Made by a program: the position numbers and the translations under genes. A stretch of DNA of 64,000 bases from Sphingomonadales bacterium (GTDB lineage Bacteria; Pseudomonadota; Alphaproteobacteria; Sphingomonadales; Govanellaceae), in the NCBI GenBank assembly GCA_019455285.1, contig JACFMS010000017.1, positions 1 to 64,000 of the forward strand. Direction: 5' to 3'. Below the pieces are notes generated by a model. It made no database searches, was not told the origin of the DNA, and worked only from the letters and a program-made list of their open reading frames with translations. The stretch's first letter is position 1, and the number at the start of each line of letters is the position of its first letter. Positions 18,521 through 26,711 of this stretch are shown one piece after another.

Positions 18521-20062
18521 TTATTTTGCGCCGATTGTTCGAAAGCCCGGCAGATCGGCCCGGACATGGGCCAGAAAATCCGCCAGCACGGCGGGAGCCT
18601 CCTCCGCACGATACCCTTCATGGGTGGAAAAAGCGACCACCGCGGCAGCGTCCGAGCCATGACTCAACCGCGCCCAAAGATGCCACGCCTTGGCCAAGTA
18701 GTCATTGCTGGTCAGATGGCCGCCGATCCAGTACCAATGCCAAACCCGGCGCGCCTCGCCAACGGCTGAGATTTCGCTTTCCCGGGCCTTAACGTCGGCG
18801 TTCGCCAGGGTGATTGCGCGGTCGCGGCTGGCGCTCCAGGACCAGCGTCCGGGGTCTATGCCATTGCCGAACTGAATGAGCTCGCCCGCATCGCCCTGGA
18901 TGGCATAATAGCCATAGTATAGGGTAACTTCGGCGCCATCAGTGCGTTGGTAACGCGCCACCAGCTCATCGCTGACCCCGTCATAGCGCGGCGTCCAACT
19001 CGGCGCTGTCACCTCCGTCAACAGTCGCCACGGTCCTGCCGCTTCCGGCGCGGCCAGGGCGGCCAGGGGCGCTGGCGCAATGGTCATGGCGCGCGTCGCC
19101 AGCCACGGCCACGGCGCACTCAGCCCAGCAATCAGGAGAGTGATGACGCCAAGCTTCGCCGGCGGCGTAGCCGACGACGGTATTACCCAGGAAAAATCGA
19201 TGGCTGGCGCGTCGATGGGCTTGTCGGAAAACGACATGCCGATGAAAATCAAGGCCAGCGTCACGATGCTGAAAAAGATCCAGCCGTAGACGATGTGATC
19301 GACGCCGGTAGCGTATTCGTTATCAGTAAGGTACGCGATGTAGACGATGCCAAAAGCGCGAATGCCGTTGGCGACAATAGGCACCGCAAAGGACAGCGCC
19401 ACCACCGCTAGCCGCCGCCACCAGCTTTTAAACGCCATGTCGGCCAGGAGCACGCCCAAGGGGATCATGGCGATGAGGAAGCGCACCCCCGAACAGGCTT
19501 CGGCGACATGAAACTCCCCCGACGGCGTCGACAGAAAAACCCCGTCGCGAAATACCGGCACGCCGATGAGGCGCAAAAACCAGACCACGAAATCGGCGGT
19601 AAGGTTTTGCAGCGGCTGCACCAGGAAGTCGCCAAACGGCACCATGAACAGCAAAAAGCCGATGGGCAGAATGAGGGCGCGCGCCACGGTCCAGCCGACG
19701 ATCGCCAAGGTCGCGCCTTGCAGGGCGAACACCAGGGCGAATTCCTCGACCATGAGCACGCCTACCAACCGACCGAGCAGCCACAGGAAGCCGGCGGCGG
19801 CGACCAGCAGCAGCCCCAAAAGTTGGGGGCGGGGCGCCGTGCGTTGAAAAATCTCCCGCCGCTCCCAGGTCAGATAAGCGGCGATCAAGGGGATCAAAAA
19901 GCAGTGGTTATAGGTGGCTGAATTATGCCAGGTATCCATCATGCTGGCGGCGGTGTCGGCAAACATCGCCACGATGGCAACGATGGCCGCCAGCCACAGC
20001 GCACCGGCAACATACCAGTGGCGCTCCTTGATTGCAGCCGTCTGTGCTTCCGCCGTCACCAC
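18521..20062 (-). CDS. xrtA: Exosortase A fused to an EpsI domain
   Basis: Exosortase A is an inner-membrane cysteine transpeptidase thought to cleave and anchor PEP-CTERM proteins. The 513-residue protein has about eight membrane helices in its first 300 residues. The catalytic set is present: C190 in EACSGVRFL, R235 in NGIRAFGIVY and H256 in DHIVYGWIFF. The last 200 residues form a periplasmic EpsI-type domain (YYGYYAIQG, then YWIGGHLT), which in many loci is a separate gene. The fusion is known in other XrtA loci. No protein with a C-terminal PEP-CTERM signal was noticed in this window, so substrates must lie elsewhere. Confidence 0.93.
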   Translation of the reverse strand: MVTAEAQTAAIKERHWYVAGALWLAAIVAIVAMFADTAASMMDTWHNSATYNHCFLIPLIAAYLTWERREIFQRTAPRPQLLGLLLVAAAGFLWLLGRLVGVLMVEEFALVFALQGATLAIVGWTVARALILPIGFLLFMVPFGDFLVQPLQNLTADFVVWFLRLIGVPVFRDGVFLSTPSGEFHVAEACSGVRFLIAMIPLGVLLADMAFKSWWRRLAVVALSFAVPIVANGIRAFGIVYIAYLTDNEYATGVDHIVYGWIFFSIVTLALIFIGMSFSDKPIDAPAIDFSWVIPSSATPPAKLGVITLLIAGLSAPWPWLATRAMTIAPAPLAALAAPEAAGPWRLLTEVTAPSWTPRYDGVSDELVARYQRTDGAEVTLYYGYYAIQGDAGELIQFGNGIDPGRWSWSASRDRAITLANADVKARESEISAVGEARRVWHWYWIGGHLTSNDYLAKAWHLWARLSHGSDAAAVVAFSTHEGYRAEEAPAVLADFLAHVRADLPGFRTIGAK

Positions 20063-20093
20063 GTCACCTTAGCCGTTGCCCCGCCACGGTATA

Positions 20094-21305
20094 TCATGCC
20101 GTCACTTCCGACAGGTTAAGAAAGCGCTCCAGATGCGCCAGGCTCGCCGGCCAGCTATAGCGTTCGCGCACGCAGGCGCGCGCGTTCCGGCCCAGGCCGC
20201 CGAACTTGCCGTCAAGGACGTCAACCACCGCCGTGGCGAACGCCGTCGCGCCATCAGCGACCAAGAGATGCTCGCCCGGCGTTGCCTCGATGCCCTCGAA
20301 GGCTTCCCCGCTGGCTACCACCGGCTTGGCCATGGCCATGCCCTCCAGAACCTTGTTCTGGATGCCGCGGGCGATGCGCAAGGGACAGACCACCACCCCG
20401 GCATGGGCCAGGTAGGGCCGCACGTCCTCGACCCGCCCGGTCACCCGCACTCCCGACAATTTGGCCAGCGCCTGAACGGCGGCCGTCGGCCGGCCGCCGA
20501 CGATGGAAAAGACGGCCCTGGGAATGGCGGCGCGCACCGCCGGCAACACCTCGCGGACGAACCATTGGACGGCGTCCACATTGGCCCAGTAGTCCATGGC
20601 GCCGGTAAAGACGATGGCGGACTCGCTCGCCGGATAGGGCGAGGCAAAACCATGCTCGGGCGAGAAGTAGTTAAAATCAACGCCATTATTCAAATGGTGC
20701 ACGCGAGACGCCGATTCCGGTGCCAGAGCGCGAAACAGCGCCGCCTCCTTGGGCGAGACGAAGACGCTGACATCAACCGCCGCCGCAACCTGCCGCTCGA
20801 AGGCGAGGAGGCGGCGGTGCTCACGTTTATATACCCACGACATCGGCCAGGGCTTGGTGGCGGCGTACTGCCGCCATTTATCGGAATCCACATCGACGAA
20901 ATCCATCACCACCCGGCCGGCGCTTTTCTTGCTGCCCAGCACATATTGCGCCATCGGTGATGAGAACAGCACCGTGCCGGCAAGGGGACGATGATGGAGC
21001 GTCCAGTCGACCCACGCCATCATGCGGCGATCGTGATAATAGCTTACCGACAGCGCCTCGCCGGTGATGAGTCCTTTCAGAGAGCGCACGCGCCCACGGC
21101 GCGGATGAAGGGGAAGCGCCATCACCGAACCGCACAGGTCTTCCAGGAAACGCAGGTGTTTCCAGTCGTCCGGGTCATCGACAAAGCAGCCCAGATGCAC
21201 GGTATGGCGTTTCGCCAAATGCGCCAGCATGTGCCAGGAACGTATCTTATCGCCCTTGTCCGGCGGATAAGGGATGCGGTGGGCAAGAAACAGCACGTCG
21301 GCCAT
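20094..21305 (-). CDS. XrtA/PEP-CTERM system glycosyltransferase (TIGR03087 type)
   Basis: This 403-residue GT-B glycosyltransferase of the exopolysaccharide locus has an N-terminal acceptor domain opening LFLAHRIPYPPDKGDKIRSW, a motif diagnostic of the XrtA-linked group. The C-terminal GT4 domain has IVFTGAMDYWANVD and the nucleotide-sugar binding stretch around RGIQNKVLEGMAMAKPVV. It should add a sugar to the growing repeat unit at the cytoplasmic face of the inner membrane. It is 31 bases upstream of xrtA and 6 bases after the FemAB-like gene in the operon. The sugar donor is not predictable from sequence. Confidence 0.9.
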   Translation of the reverse strand: MADVLFLAHRIPYPPDKGDKIRSWHMLAHLAKRHTVHLGCFVDDPDDWKHLRFLEDLCGSVMALPLHPRRGRVRSLKGLITGEALSVSYYHDRRMMAWVDWTLHHRPLAGTVLFSSPMAQYVLGSKKSAGRVVMDFVDVDSDKWRQYAATKPWPMSWVYKREHRRLLAFERQVAAAVDVSVFVSPKEAALFRALAPESASRVHHLNNGVDFNYFSPEHGFASPYPASESAIVFTGAMDYWANVDAVQWFVREVLPAVRAAIPRAVFSIVGGRPTAAVQALAKLSGVRVTGRVEDVRPYLAHAGVVVCPLRIARGIQNKVLEGMAMAKPVVASGEAFEGIEATPGEHLLVADGATAFATAVVDVLDGKFGGLGRNARACVRERYSWPASLAHLERFLNLSEVTA

Positions 21306-21311
21306 GGCGCG

Positions 21312-22340
21312 TCAGCCTAAATCGCGGGCGATCAGCGGCCCGAGCCGATTGGCAAGCCATAGCGGTAGCCGCTGCCAGGTAGCCACCATCAGACGATATT
21401 TAGGATTTAAGGGATTGACGTCGGGTACGGCGACGCCGGGCGCGAGCTTATATTCATATTCTAGCGGCGTCGGCTCAAAGCCCCAGTTTTTCTTGAACGA
21501 AAACGCGCCGGTACCGACCTTGGAGCGGCCGAAATCAAAGAGCCGCGCGCCGCGATCCTCGACCGCCCGGCGCATCACCTCCCAATACATGAAATCGTTG
21601 GCGGCAAGGGCGCGCGCCGCCGTCGTGCCGCCGCCGTAATAGGGCAGCACCTCATCGCGAAAATAGAAGTTCATCACCGCGCTGACCGCCTGACCGTCAT
21701 GGCTGATGGTGACGATATCGCAGTCCTTGCCGAAGGCGCGGAGAAGGTTAGCAAAGTAGCGCTTGGCGAATACCGGCGTGCCGAGATTACGCACGCTTTC
21801 CGCATACATGGCGAAAAAGCGATCGACGGTGGCGTCGACCTCGGAAGACAGCCCGCGCTCGATGCCCTTGCGCACCATGGCGCGCTGCTTGCGCGGAATG
21901 GCCTTCATGTTGGCGTCGTGATCGGCGGCGATAGCCTTGCGAAAAGTTGCATAGACGTTGTCCTTGGCCGCCCAATCAGTATGGCGACGCGTGCGGCTGC
22001 GGTATTCAAGGACATCGATACCGCTTGTGCGAGCAATCCGCCAAGCCGCGTCATCCAGCGCTTGCGCCGCTTCAGCCGACGACGCCAACGGTCCACCATA
22101 GACGCAAAAGGCATTGGAAATAAGCGAGCGGCCGAACAGCCGGCTTCTGATCTCAGTCAGCGGCAGCACGCCCTGAACGTCATTACCCTCTAGCGCTAGA
22201 AGATAAGGCGTGCGGTGACCGAAGCTTTCCCTGATCACCCGCGCCCAGGCGGCGCGATGGAAGAAAGTGCCATCGGCATGGGCATCCACATAAGCATCCC
22301 AGCGGGCCTCATCGGCGTCGGCAAGCAAACGAACGTCCAT
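21312..22340 (-). CDS. FemAB-family XrtA/PEP-CTERM system protein
   Basis: The 342-residue protein belongs to the FemAB/GNAT-fold group linked to exosortase A loci (TIGR03019 type). Such folds transfer an aminoacyl or acyl group to an amine, often from aminoacyl-tRNA. Visible features are the N-terminal FFHRAAWARVI segment and the C-terminal GNAT half with YYGGGTTAARALAANDFMYWEV, then FDFGRSKVGTGAFSFKKNWGF, which is characteristic of the family. It lies 1 base after the deacetylase stop and 6 bases before the glycosyltransferase gene. Its acceptor, possibly an amino sugar of the polymer exposed by the deacetylase, is an inference. Confidence 0.9.
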   Translation of the reverse strand: MDVRLLADADEARWDAYVDAHADGTFFHRAAWARVIRESFGHRTPYLLALEGNDVQGVLPLTEIRSRLFGRSLISNAFCVYGGPLASSAEAAQALDDAAWRIARTSGIDVLEYRSRTRRHTDWAAKDNVYATFRKAIAADHDANMKAIPRKQRAMVRKGIERGLSSEVDATVDRFFAMYAESVRNLGTPVFAKRYFANLLRAFGKDCDIVTISHDGQAVSAVMNFYFRDEVLPYYGGGTTAARALAANDFMYWEVMRRAVEDRGARLFDFGRSKVGTGAFSFKKNWGFEPTPLEYEYKLAPGVAVPDVNPLNPKYRLMVATWQRLPLWLANRLGPLIARDLG

Positions 22341-22341
22341 C

Positions 22342-23202
22342 TCACGCCACCTTCAGGAATACGTCATCGACGCGGCCCCAAGAGAAATCTTGCAGCACGC
22401 GGCTCAGTTTCGCTTCCATATGACGCAGATTTGTATAGTGACGAAAACGCGATTTTAAGGGCGCTTGGGTTTGCCGGGGCTGGTCGGGATCGATCTCCCA
22501 GGGATGGAAATAAAACATGCAGGCGCCGCCTTCCGCATTGATACGGCGCATGGCGGCGCGCGACAGCGCATAGGGCAAAAGACGGAAGTAGCCGCCGCCG
22601 CCGCAGGGCAGGCGCTTGCCGAACAGCTCTACGGTGGTGACCGGAATTTCCGTGAACTGACTGCCGGGAAAGGGATGAAAAGCAAAGCGCGGCGCACTGG
22701 GCATGCCATAAAGATCATGCTTGATGGGATAAATGGAGGAGCTGTAGCGGTAGCCGATTTCCGCCAGCACCTCAAGCGCCCATAGATTTTGCTCACCAAT
22801 AGAAAAACTCGCAGCGCGGTAGCCCTGCACCGGAACGCCGCCAATATCCTCCAGAAGCGCCTTGGTATCGCTGACGTCAGTGCGAAAGGTCATGCGGTCT
22901 TGATGATTGGCCCGCACATGATCCATGCCGTGGCTGGCCAGTTCATGGCCTTCGGCGATGATGCGGCGCACCAGCGCGGGAAAGCGCTCCGCCACCCATC
23001 CCAGCGTGAAAAACGTCGCCTTGATGTTTGCTTGCGCGAACAGATCGAGCACCCGGTTGGTGTTACCCTCGACCCGGCTTGGCAAATAGTTCCAAGCGTC
23101 GCGCGCGATCACGTCCTCGAACGCCTGGACCTGGAAATAATCCTCGACGTCGCAGGTCATGGCGTTGCGGATCGGCGCCTCTGCCTTACGACTCGCGACC
23201 AT
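22342..23202 (-). CDS. XrtA system polysaccharide deacetylase
   Basis: This NodB-fold deacetylase is predicted to remove N-acetyl groups from the exopolysaccharide. Motif 1 is MTCDVEDYFQV with the catalytic Asp, and motif 2 is ELASHGMDHVR, supplying the two metal-binding histidines. Late in the chain, MFYFHPWEID is the XrtA-type histidine motif. The ATG at 23202 is chosen because it follows GGGGAGG and leaves a 17-base overlap with the upstream ATPase gene; an open frame to 23289 would need a 104-base overlap. The resulting 286-residue chain matches the usual length of the exosortase-linked group. Confidence 0.9.
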   Translation of the reverse strand: MVASRKAEAPIRNAMTCDVEDYFQVQAFEDVIARDAWNYLPSRVEGNTNRVLDLFAQANIKATFFTLGWVAERFPALVRRIIAEGHELASHGMDHVRANHQDRMTFRTDVSDTKALLEDIGGVPVQGYRAASFSIGEQNLWALEVLAEIGYRYSSSIYPIKHDLYGMPSAPRFAFHPFPGSQFTEIPVTTVELFGKRLPCGGGGYFRLLPYALSRAAMRRINAEGGACMFYFHPWEIDPDQPRQTQAPLKSRFRHYTNLRHMEAKLSRVLQDFSWGRVDDVFLKVA

Positions 23203-24274
23203 CGGCCTCCCCTTCCTGACCTTCCTGCGCCAGCCATTTAGCGGCGATCTCAAGGGCTTGCTTGATGGTCTGGTCATGGAGGCGGACATATTCTTCCAAT
23301 ACGGCGAGCCGCCGCTCGATCTCGCTTAACGAGGCAAGAGGATGTCCGCTGCCGTTGAGGGAAGCGGCCTTGGCCGATAGTTCATCATCAAGATGAGCCT
23401 TGAGCGCCGATACTTCCTCGCTGGTTTTTTGCGCCTCTTCGCGCGCTTTGGCAGCGGCGCGGTTGTCGCGTTCCAGATCGGCGATAACCTCCAGCACCAC
23501 CTCGCCGGTGATCTTGCGCAGCTCTTCCAACGCGCCATAGAGAAGGATACGGCTACACAGCGTATTCAATTTGCGCGGCAGGCCGCCAGTATATTCAAAA
23601 ATCGCCTGAAACGCATCGGGCGTAAATTCAGGATCGCCCTGCCAACCCACCAGCTCCATGCGGTGACGGATGTAATGTTCCGTCTCTTCGGCAGTCATGG
23701 TGGACAGGTGATGAGTGGCGATCACCCGTTGCCGGAGCTGCTCCAGATCGGGGTCGAGCGCCCACTTGTCGCGAAATTCCGGCTGGCCGAGGAGAAAACT
23801 TTGCAGGAGCGCCCGGCCGCTGTCCTGGAAGTTGGACAGCATGCGCAGCTCCTCGAGCGCGCCCTTGGGCAAATTCTGCGCCTCGTCGATGATGAGGAGC
23901 GCGCGCTTGCCCGAGCGCGCCTGGCCGCGCAAGAAGCTTTCGATCCGCTGCAACAGGGTCGCCTTGTCGGCCCCTTCGGTGGGCAAGCCGAAGCCGGAGG
24001 CCACCATGCGCAAGGTATCGTCAGCGTTGAGCTGCGTCGTCACCACCTTGGAGGCGACGTAGCGGTCCCGGTCGAGCTCATCGAAAAGATGGCCAACGAG
24101 AGTCGTCTTGCCGGCCCCGATCTCGCCGGTAACGATGATGAAGCCCTCCCCCTGGTTCAAGCCATAGGTCAGGTACGCCATCGCCTTGCGGTGGGTGCTG
24201 CTGTCGAAATAAAAGCGCGGGTCAGGCGTTAATTGGAACGGCCGTCCCGTCAGCTTGTAGAATTCCACGTACAT
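23186..24274 (-). CDS. XrtA-associated AAA ATPase (ExeA/GspA-like)
   Basis: The 362-residue protein starts with MYVEFYKLTGRPFQLTPDPRF in near-consensus form for the exosortase-linked ATPases. It carries Walker A TGEIGAGKTTLV and Walker B LLIIDEAQN. The arginine-rich sensor segment LRQRVIATHHL and the C-terminal helical lid (GGLPRKLNTLCSRILLYG) follow. The last 90 residues are a charged coiled-coil-like tail. Such ATPases are thought to help assemble the polysaccharide export machinery at the inner membrane. It is placed between the outer-membrane barrel gene (26 bases upstream) and the deacetylase gene (17-base overlap). Confidence 0.92.
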   Translation of the reverse strand: MYVEFYKLTGRPFQLTPDPRFYFDSSTHRKAMAYLTYGLNQGEGFIIVTGEIGAGKTTLVGHLFDELDRDRYVASKVVTTQLNADDTLRMVASGFGLPTEGADKATLLQRIESFLRGQARSGKRALLIIDEAQNLPKGALEELRMLSNFQDSGRALLQSFLLGQPEFRDKWALDPDLEQLRQRVIATHHLSTMTAEETEHYIRHRMELVGWQGDPEFTPDAFQAIFEYTGGLPRKLNTLCSRILLYGALEELRKITGEVVLEVIADLERDNRAAAKAREEAQKTSEEVSALKAHLDDELSAKAASLNGSGHPLASLSEIERRLAVLEEYVRLHDQTIKQALEIAAKWLAQEGQEGEADGRES

Positions 24275-24300
24275 TCAACATCTCTAGAAGGTTACCCGGT

Positions 24301-25746
24301 TTAGAAGGTTGCCCGGATGTTGATCTTCACCGCATTTTCCTTAAGGTCTCGTGAAGCCTCGTCGGATTCCCGGCTGGTGAAGTAGTAGGTCACCCCCCCT
24401 GAGATGTATTGCGAAAAGCTATAATTCAGCCCGGCATGCGCGCCATAGAAGTCGTCTTCCCGGGCCGCCAACCCCTTTATCTCGGTTTTTTCATAGTTCC
24501 CGCCGATATTGGCCGTCAAGCGCGGCGATAGCCGGCGGCTGATAACGCCGTGCCCGCCATAGCGATTTTCCGGCGGCGTGGTGGCGATGTCGAACCGCCG
24601 CTCCTCATAAAAGCCATCCAGCGAGAACGTGGTGCGGCCGCGGCTGCCGTTCACCCCGCCATAGACGCGGTTGCGCTTGAAGGCGCTATCAACCAGCGAA
24701 AAGCCGCCGGGATCAACCACCGGGCCGCCCGGCTCGCCGCCGCTGAGCTCATCCTGCAGGATGCGCAAGGTGGTCGTGATCTCCTCGGTATAGCCGGCCC
24801 GCACCCGGGTGCGGTTCGATATCTTGTAGTTGAGAACCGCCGACCAGTTCATTTCATTATAACGCTCGCCGCCCCGCACCGTCAGCACGGTGCGCGGGCC
24901 CGGCTTCAAGGTGAAGCCCGCATCCCAGGTAACGCCATCACGATCGTTGAGCAGCGAGGTGTCGGTGATATCCTCATAGCCGACGCTGCCCAGGAGCGTC
25001 AGCCATTGGCTGACGGTATAACGCAATTCCGCCCGCCCGATGGCGCGTTCGCTATCACGCCGGCCCTGGGTACGATCATCGCGGGTATAGCTGCCCGAAA
25101 GGCTCCACCCTAAGCGGGTGAAGCTGGGGCCGCTGTCAAGCTGGACAACACCCTGATGGCTGACGGTTTCCGACAGTACGTCAAGCAGCGGGTTGTTGGA
25201 CGCCGGTCCGCTGACGTCGACATAGCTTAAGCGGTAGCGAGCGGTGGCCGTCGCCAGGGTTCCCAGCGGCCGGCGGATATAGGGCGAAATATTGTAGTTC
25301 TGCACCGTGCGACGGTTATCGGTGGCGTTGTCCTGATTGCCAGATATGGCGCCGCCGCGATCAAGAAACTGCTGGTTGACCGAACCGCCGAGGTCGAGGA
25401 AGAAGAAGTCCTCAATAAGCTCGCTGTGACCGCGGGCGTCAAGAAAATGACGCAAGTCCGTATCCTCATCGGACCGGGCGAAAATCAGGTAATTCAACCG
25501 ATATGTCAGGTCGAGAGTAGTGCGGCCGCTCTTGCCGGTCACTTGGACGCCCGGCGAGATGCGGGTAATGAAATCGGTTTTGCGGCCGGTTCCGGTGGCA
25601 TTGAGATCGACGTTATCGGTATAAGTTTCGGCCACCTCAAGCTCCGGCGTGGCGTGCCATTGCCCGGCCATCGCCGGAATGGACGCCAGCCAAGCGATGA
25701 GCGCCGTCGACAGACCGAAACGGCCATAATACGCGCGATGTGTCAT
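24301..25746 (-). CDS. XrtA/PEP-CTERM system outer-membrane beta-barrel protein
   Basis: The protein (481 residues from the chosen start) opens with a signal peptide ending ASIPAMAG. The rest is a run of alternating beta-strand segments rich in Tyr, Arg and Gly, and it ends in phenylalanine (INIRATF), as outer-membrane barrels do. It matches the 'PEP-CTERM system associated' barrel group (TIGR03016 type), probably the outer-membrane port for the polymer. GGGGGGAAA lies about 10 bases before ATG 25746; an upstream in-frame start at 25806 would overlap the tyrosine-kinase gene and give an abnormal N-terminus. Confidence 0.87.
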   Translation of the reverse strand: MTHRAYYGRFGLSTALIAWLASIPAMAGQWHATPELEVAETYTDNVDLNATGTGRKTDFITRISPGVQVTGKSGRTTLDLTYRLNYLIFARSDEDTDLRHFLDARGHSELIEDFFFLDLGGSVNQQFLDRGGAISGNQDNATDNRRTVQNYNISPYIRRPLGTLATATARYRLSYVDVSGPASNNPLLDVLSETVSHQGVVQLDSGPSFTRLGWSLSGSYTRDDRTQGRRDSERAIGRAELRYTVSQWLTLLGSVGYEDITDTSLLNDRDGVTWDAGFTLKPGPRTVLTVRGGERYNEMNWSAVLNYKISNRTRVRAGYTEEITTTLRILQDELSGGEPGGPVVDPGGFSLVDSAFKRNRVYGGVNGSRGRTTFSLDGFYEERRFDIATTPPENRYGGHGVISRRLSPRLTANIGGNYEKTEIKGLAAREDDFYGAHAGLNYSFSQYISGGVTYYFTSRESDEASRDLKENAVKINIRATF

Positions 25747-25777
25747 CCGATTTGTTTCCCCCCTGGAGGTTATCCTC

Positions 25778-26668
25778 TCAGGTGCCGTACCCGTAATAGG
25801 TTCCAAACTTCTTTTCTCCGGCTGAGAAGCGAGATTTATTGAGCAGCAGATTGATGTGTTGACACGAACTTACCAGAGACAACGCTTCTTTCAACTGGGG
25901 TTCGCGCGTCCGCTCCGCTTCGACCACAAACAGGATCTGCCCGACGTGCAGCGCCAGCACCGACGCGACGCTGGAGGCAAGCGCCGGCGGCGAGTCGAAA
26001 ATGACCACCCGGTCGGGATAGCGCTTGGCGATTTCCTCGACGATCACGCCCATGCGTTCGCTGGCCAGAAGCTCGGTGGTCAGGTTGTGCTGACGTCCCG
26101 CCGGCAACAGCACCAAGTTATCGATATTGGTCCGCAACAGACAGTCGCTTAAATCCAAATTTTGGTCGGCCACCACATCCACCAGCCCCCGGCCGCCTTC
26201 CACCCCGAGAGTTTTCAAGACCTCGGGCTTATGGGTATCGGCATCCACCAAGAGCACGGTGACATCCCGCTCCGTGGCGATGCTCATGGCCAAGTTGACC
26301 GCGCAGAAAGTCTTGCCCTCGCCGGGTTGGGTGCTGGTCACCAGGATGAGGTTGCCGTTGCGGATGGCCCCTTCGCCCTTGGCGAAGGCATTCAACAAGA
26401 GGCTGCGTTTAACCAGACGGAACTCTTCCGCCATGGTGGTCGGCTCGCTGTCGGGCGTTAAGTAGTTATCGGCCTTCATGGCCTCGAAATTGATGTTGAC
26501 GCGGCGACCGCGGCGGTTCTCCCGCGCCTCCGGCGCGCTGACCGCCGCCTTGGTTTCCGGCGCCGAGGCGGGGGCGGGCTGGGACTGCGCCATTTTTTCC
26601 GCCGCCCGTTCGACCAGGGAGCCGCCGGCCTTCTTCATCTTCTGCGCTGCGCGTTCAATGAGATCCAT
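25778..26668 (-). CDS. XrtA-associated tyrosine autokinase (BY-kinase)
   Basis: This cytosolic bacterial tyrosine kinase controls polysaccharide chain length together with the membrane protein encoded just upstream. The 296-residue protein has Walker A TSTQPGEGKTFCAVN, Walker A' VLLVDADTHKP and Walker B VVIFDSPPAL. It ends in a tyrosine cluster (FGTYYGYGT), the autophosphorylation tail. The N-terminal 60 residues are charged and low in complexity. As in other XrtA loci, the kinase is a separate protein from the chain-length determinant and has no membrane helix of its own. Confidence 0.93.
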   Translation of the reverse strand: MDLIERAAQKMKKAGGSLVERAAEKMAQSQPAPASAPETKAAVSAPEARENRRGRRVNINFEAMKADNYLTPDSEPTTMAEEFRLVKRSLLLNAFAKGEGAIRNGNLILVTSTQPGEGKTFCAVNLAMSIATERDVTVLLVDADTHKPEVLKTLGVEGGRGLVDVVADQNLDLSDCLLRTNIDNLVLLPAGRQHNLTTELLASERMGVIVEEIAKRYPDRVVIFDSPPALASSVASVLALHVGQILFVVEAERTREPQLKEALSLVSSCQHINLLLNKSRFSAGEKKFGTYYGYGT

Positions 26669-26711
26669 AAAGCCTCCTAGGCCACCAGAAGATTACCGCG
26701 GAGGGCTTCAA

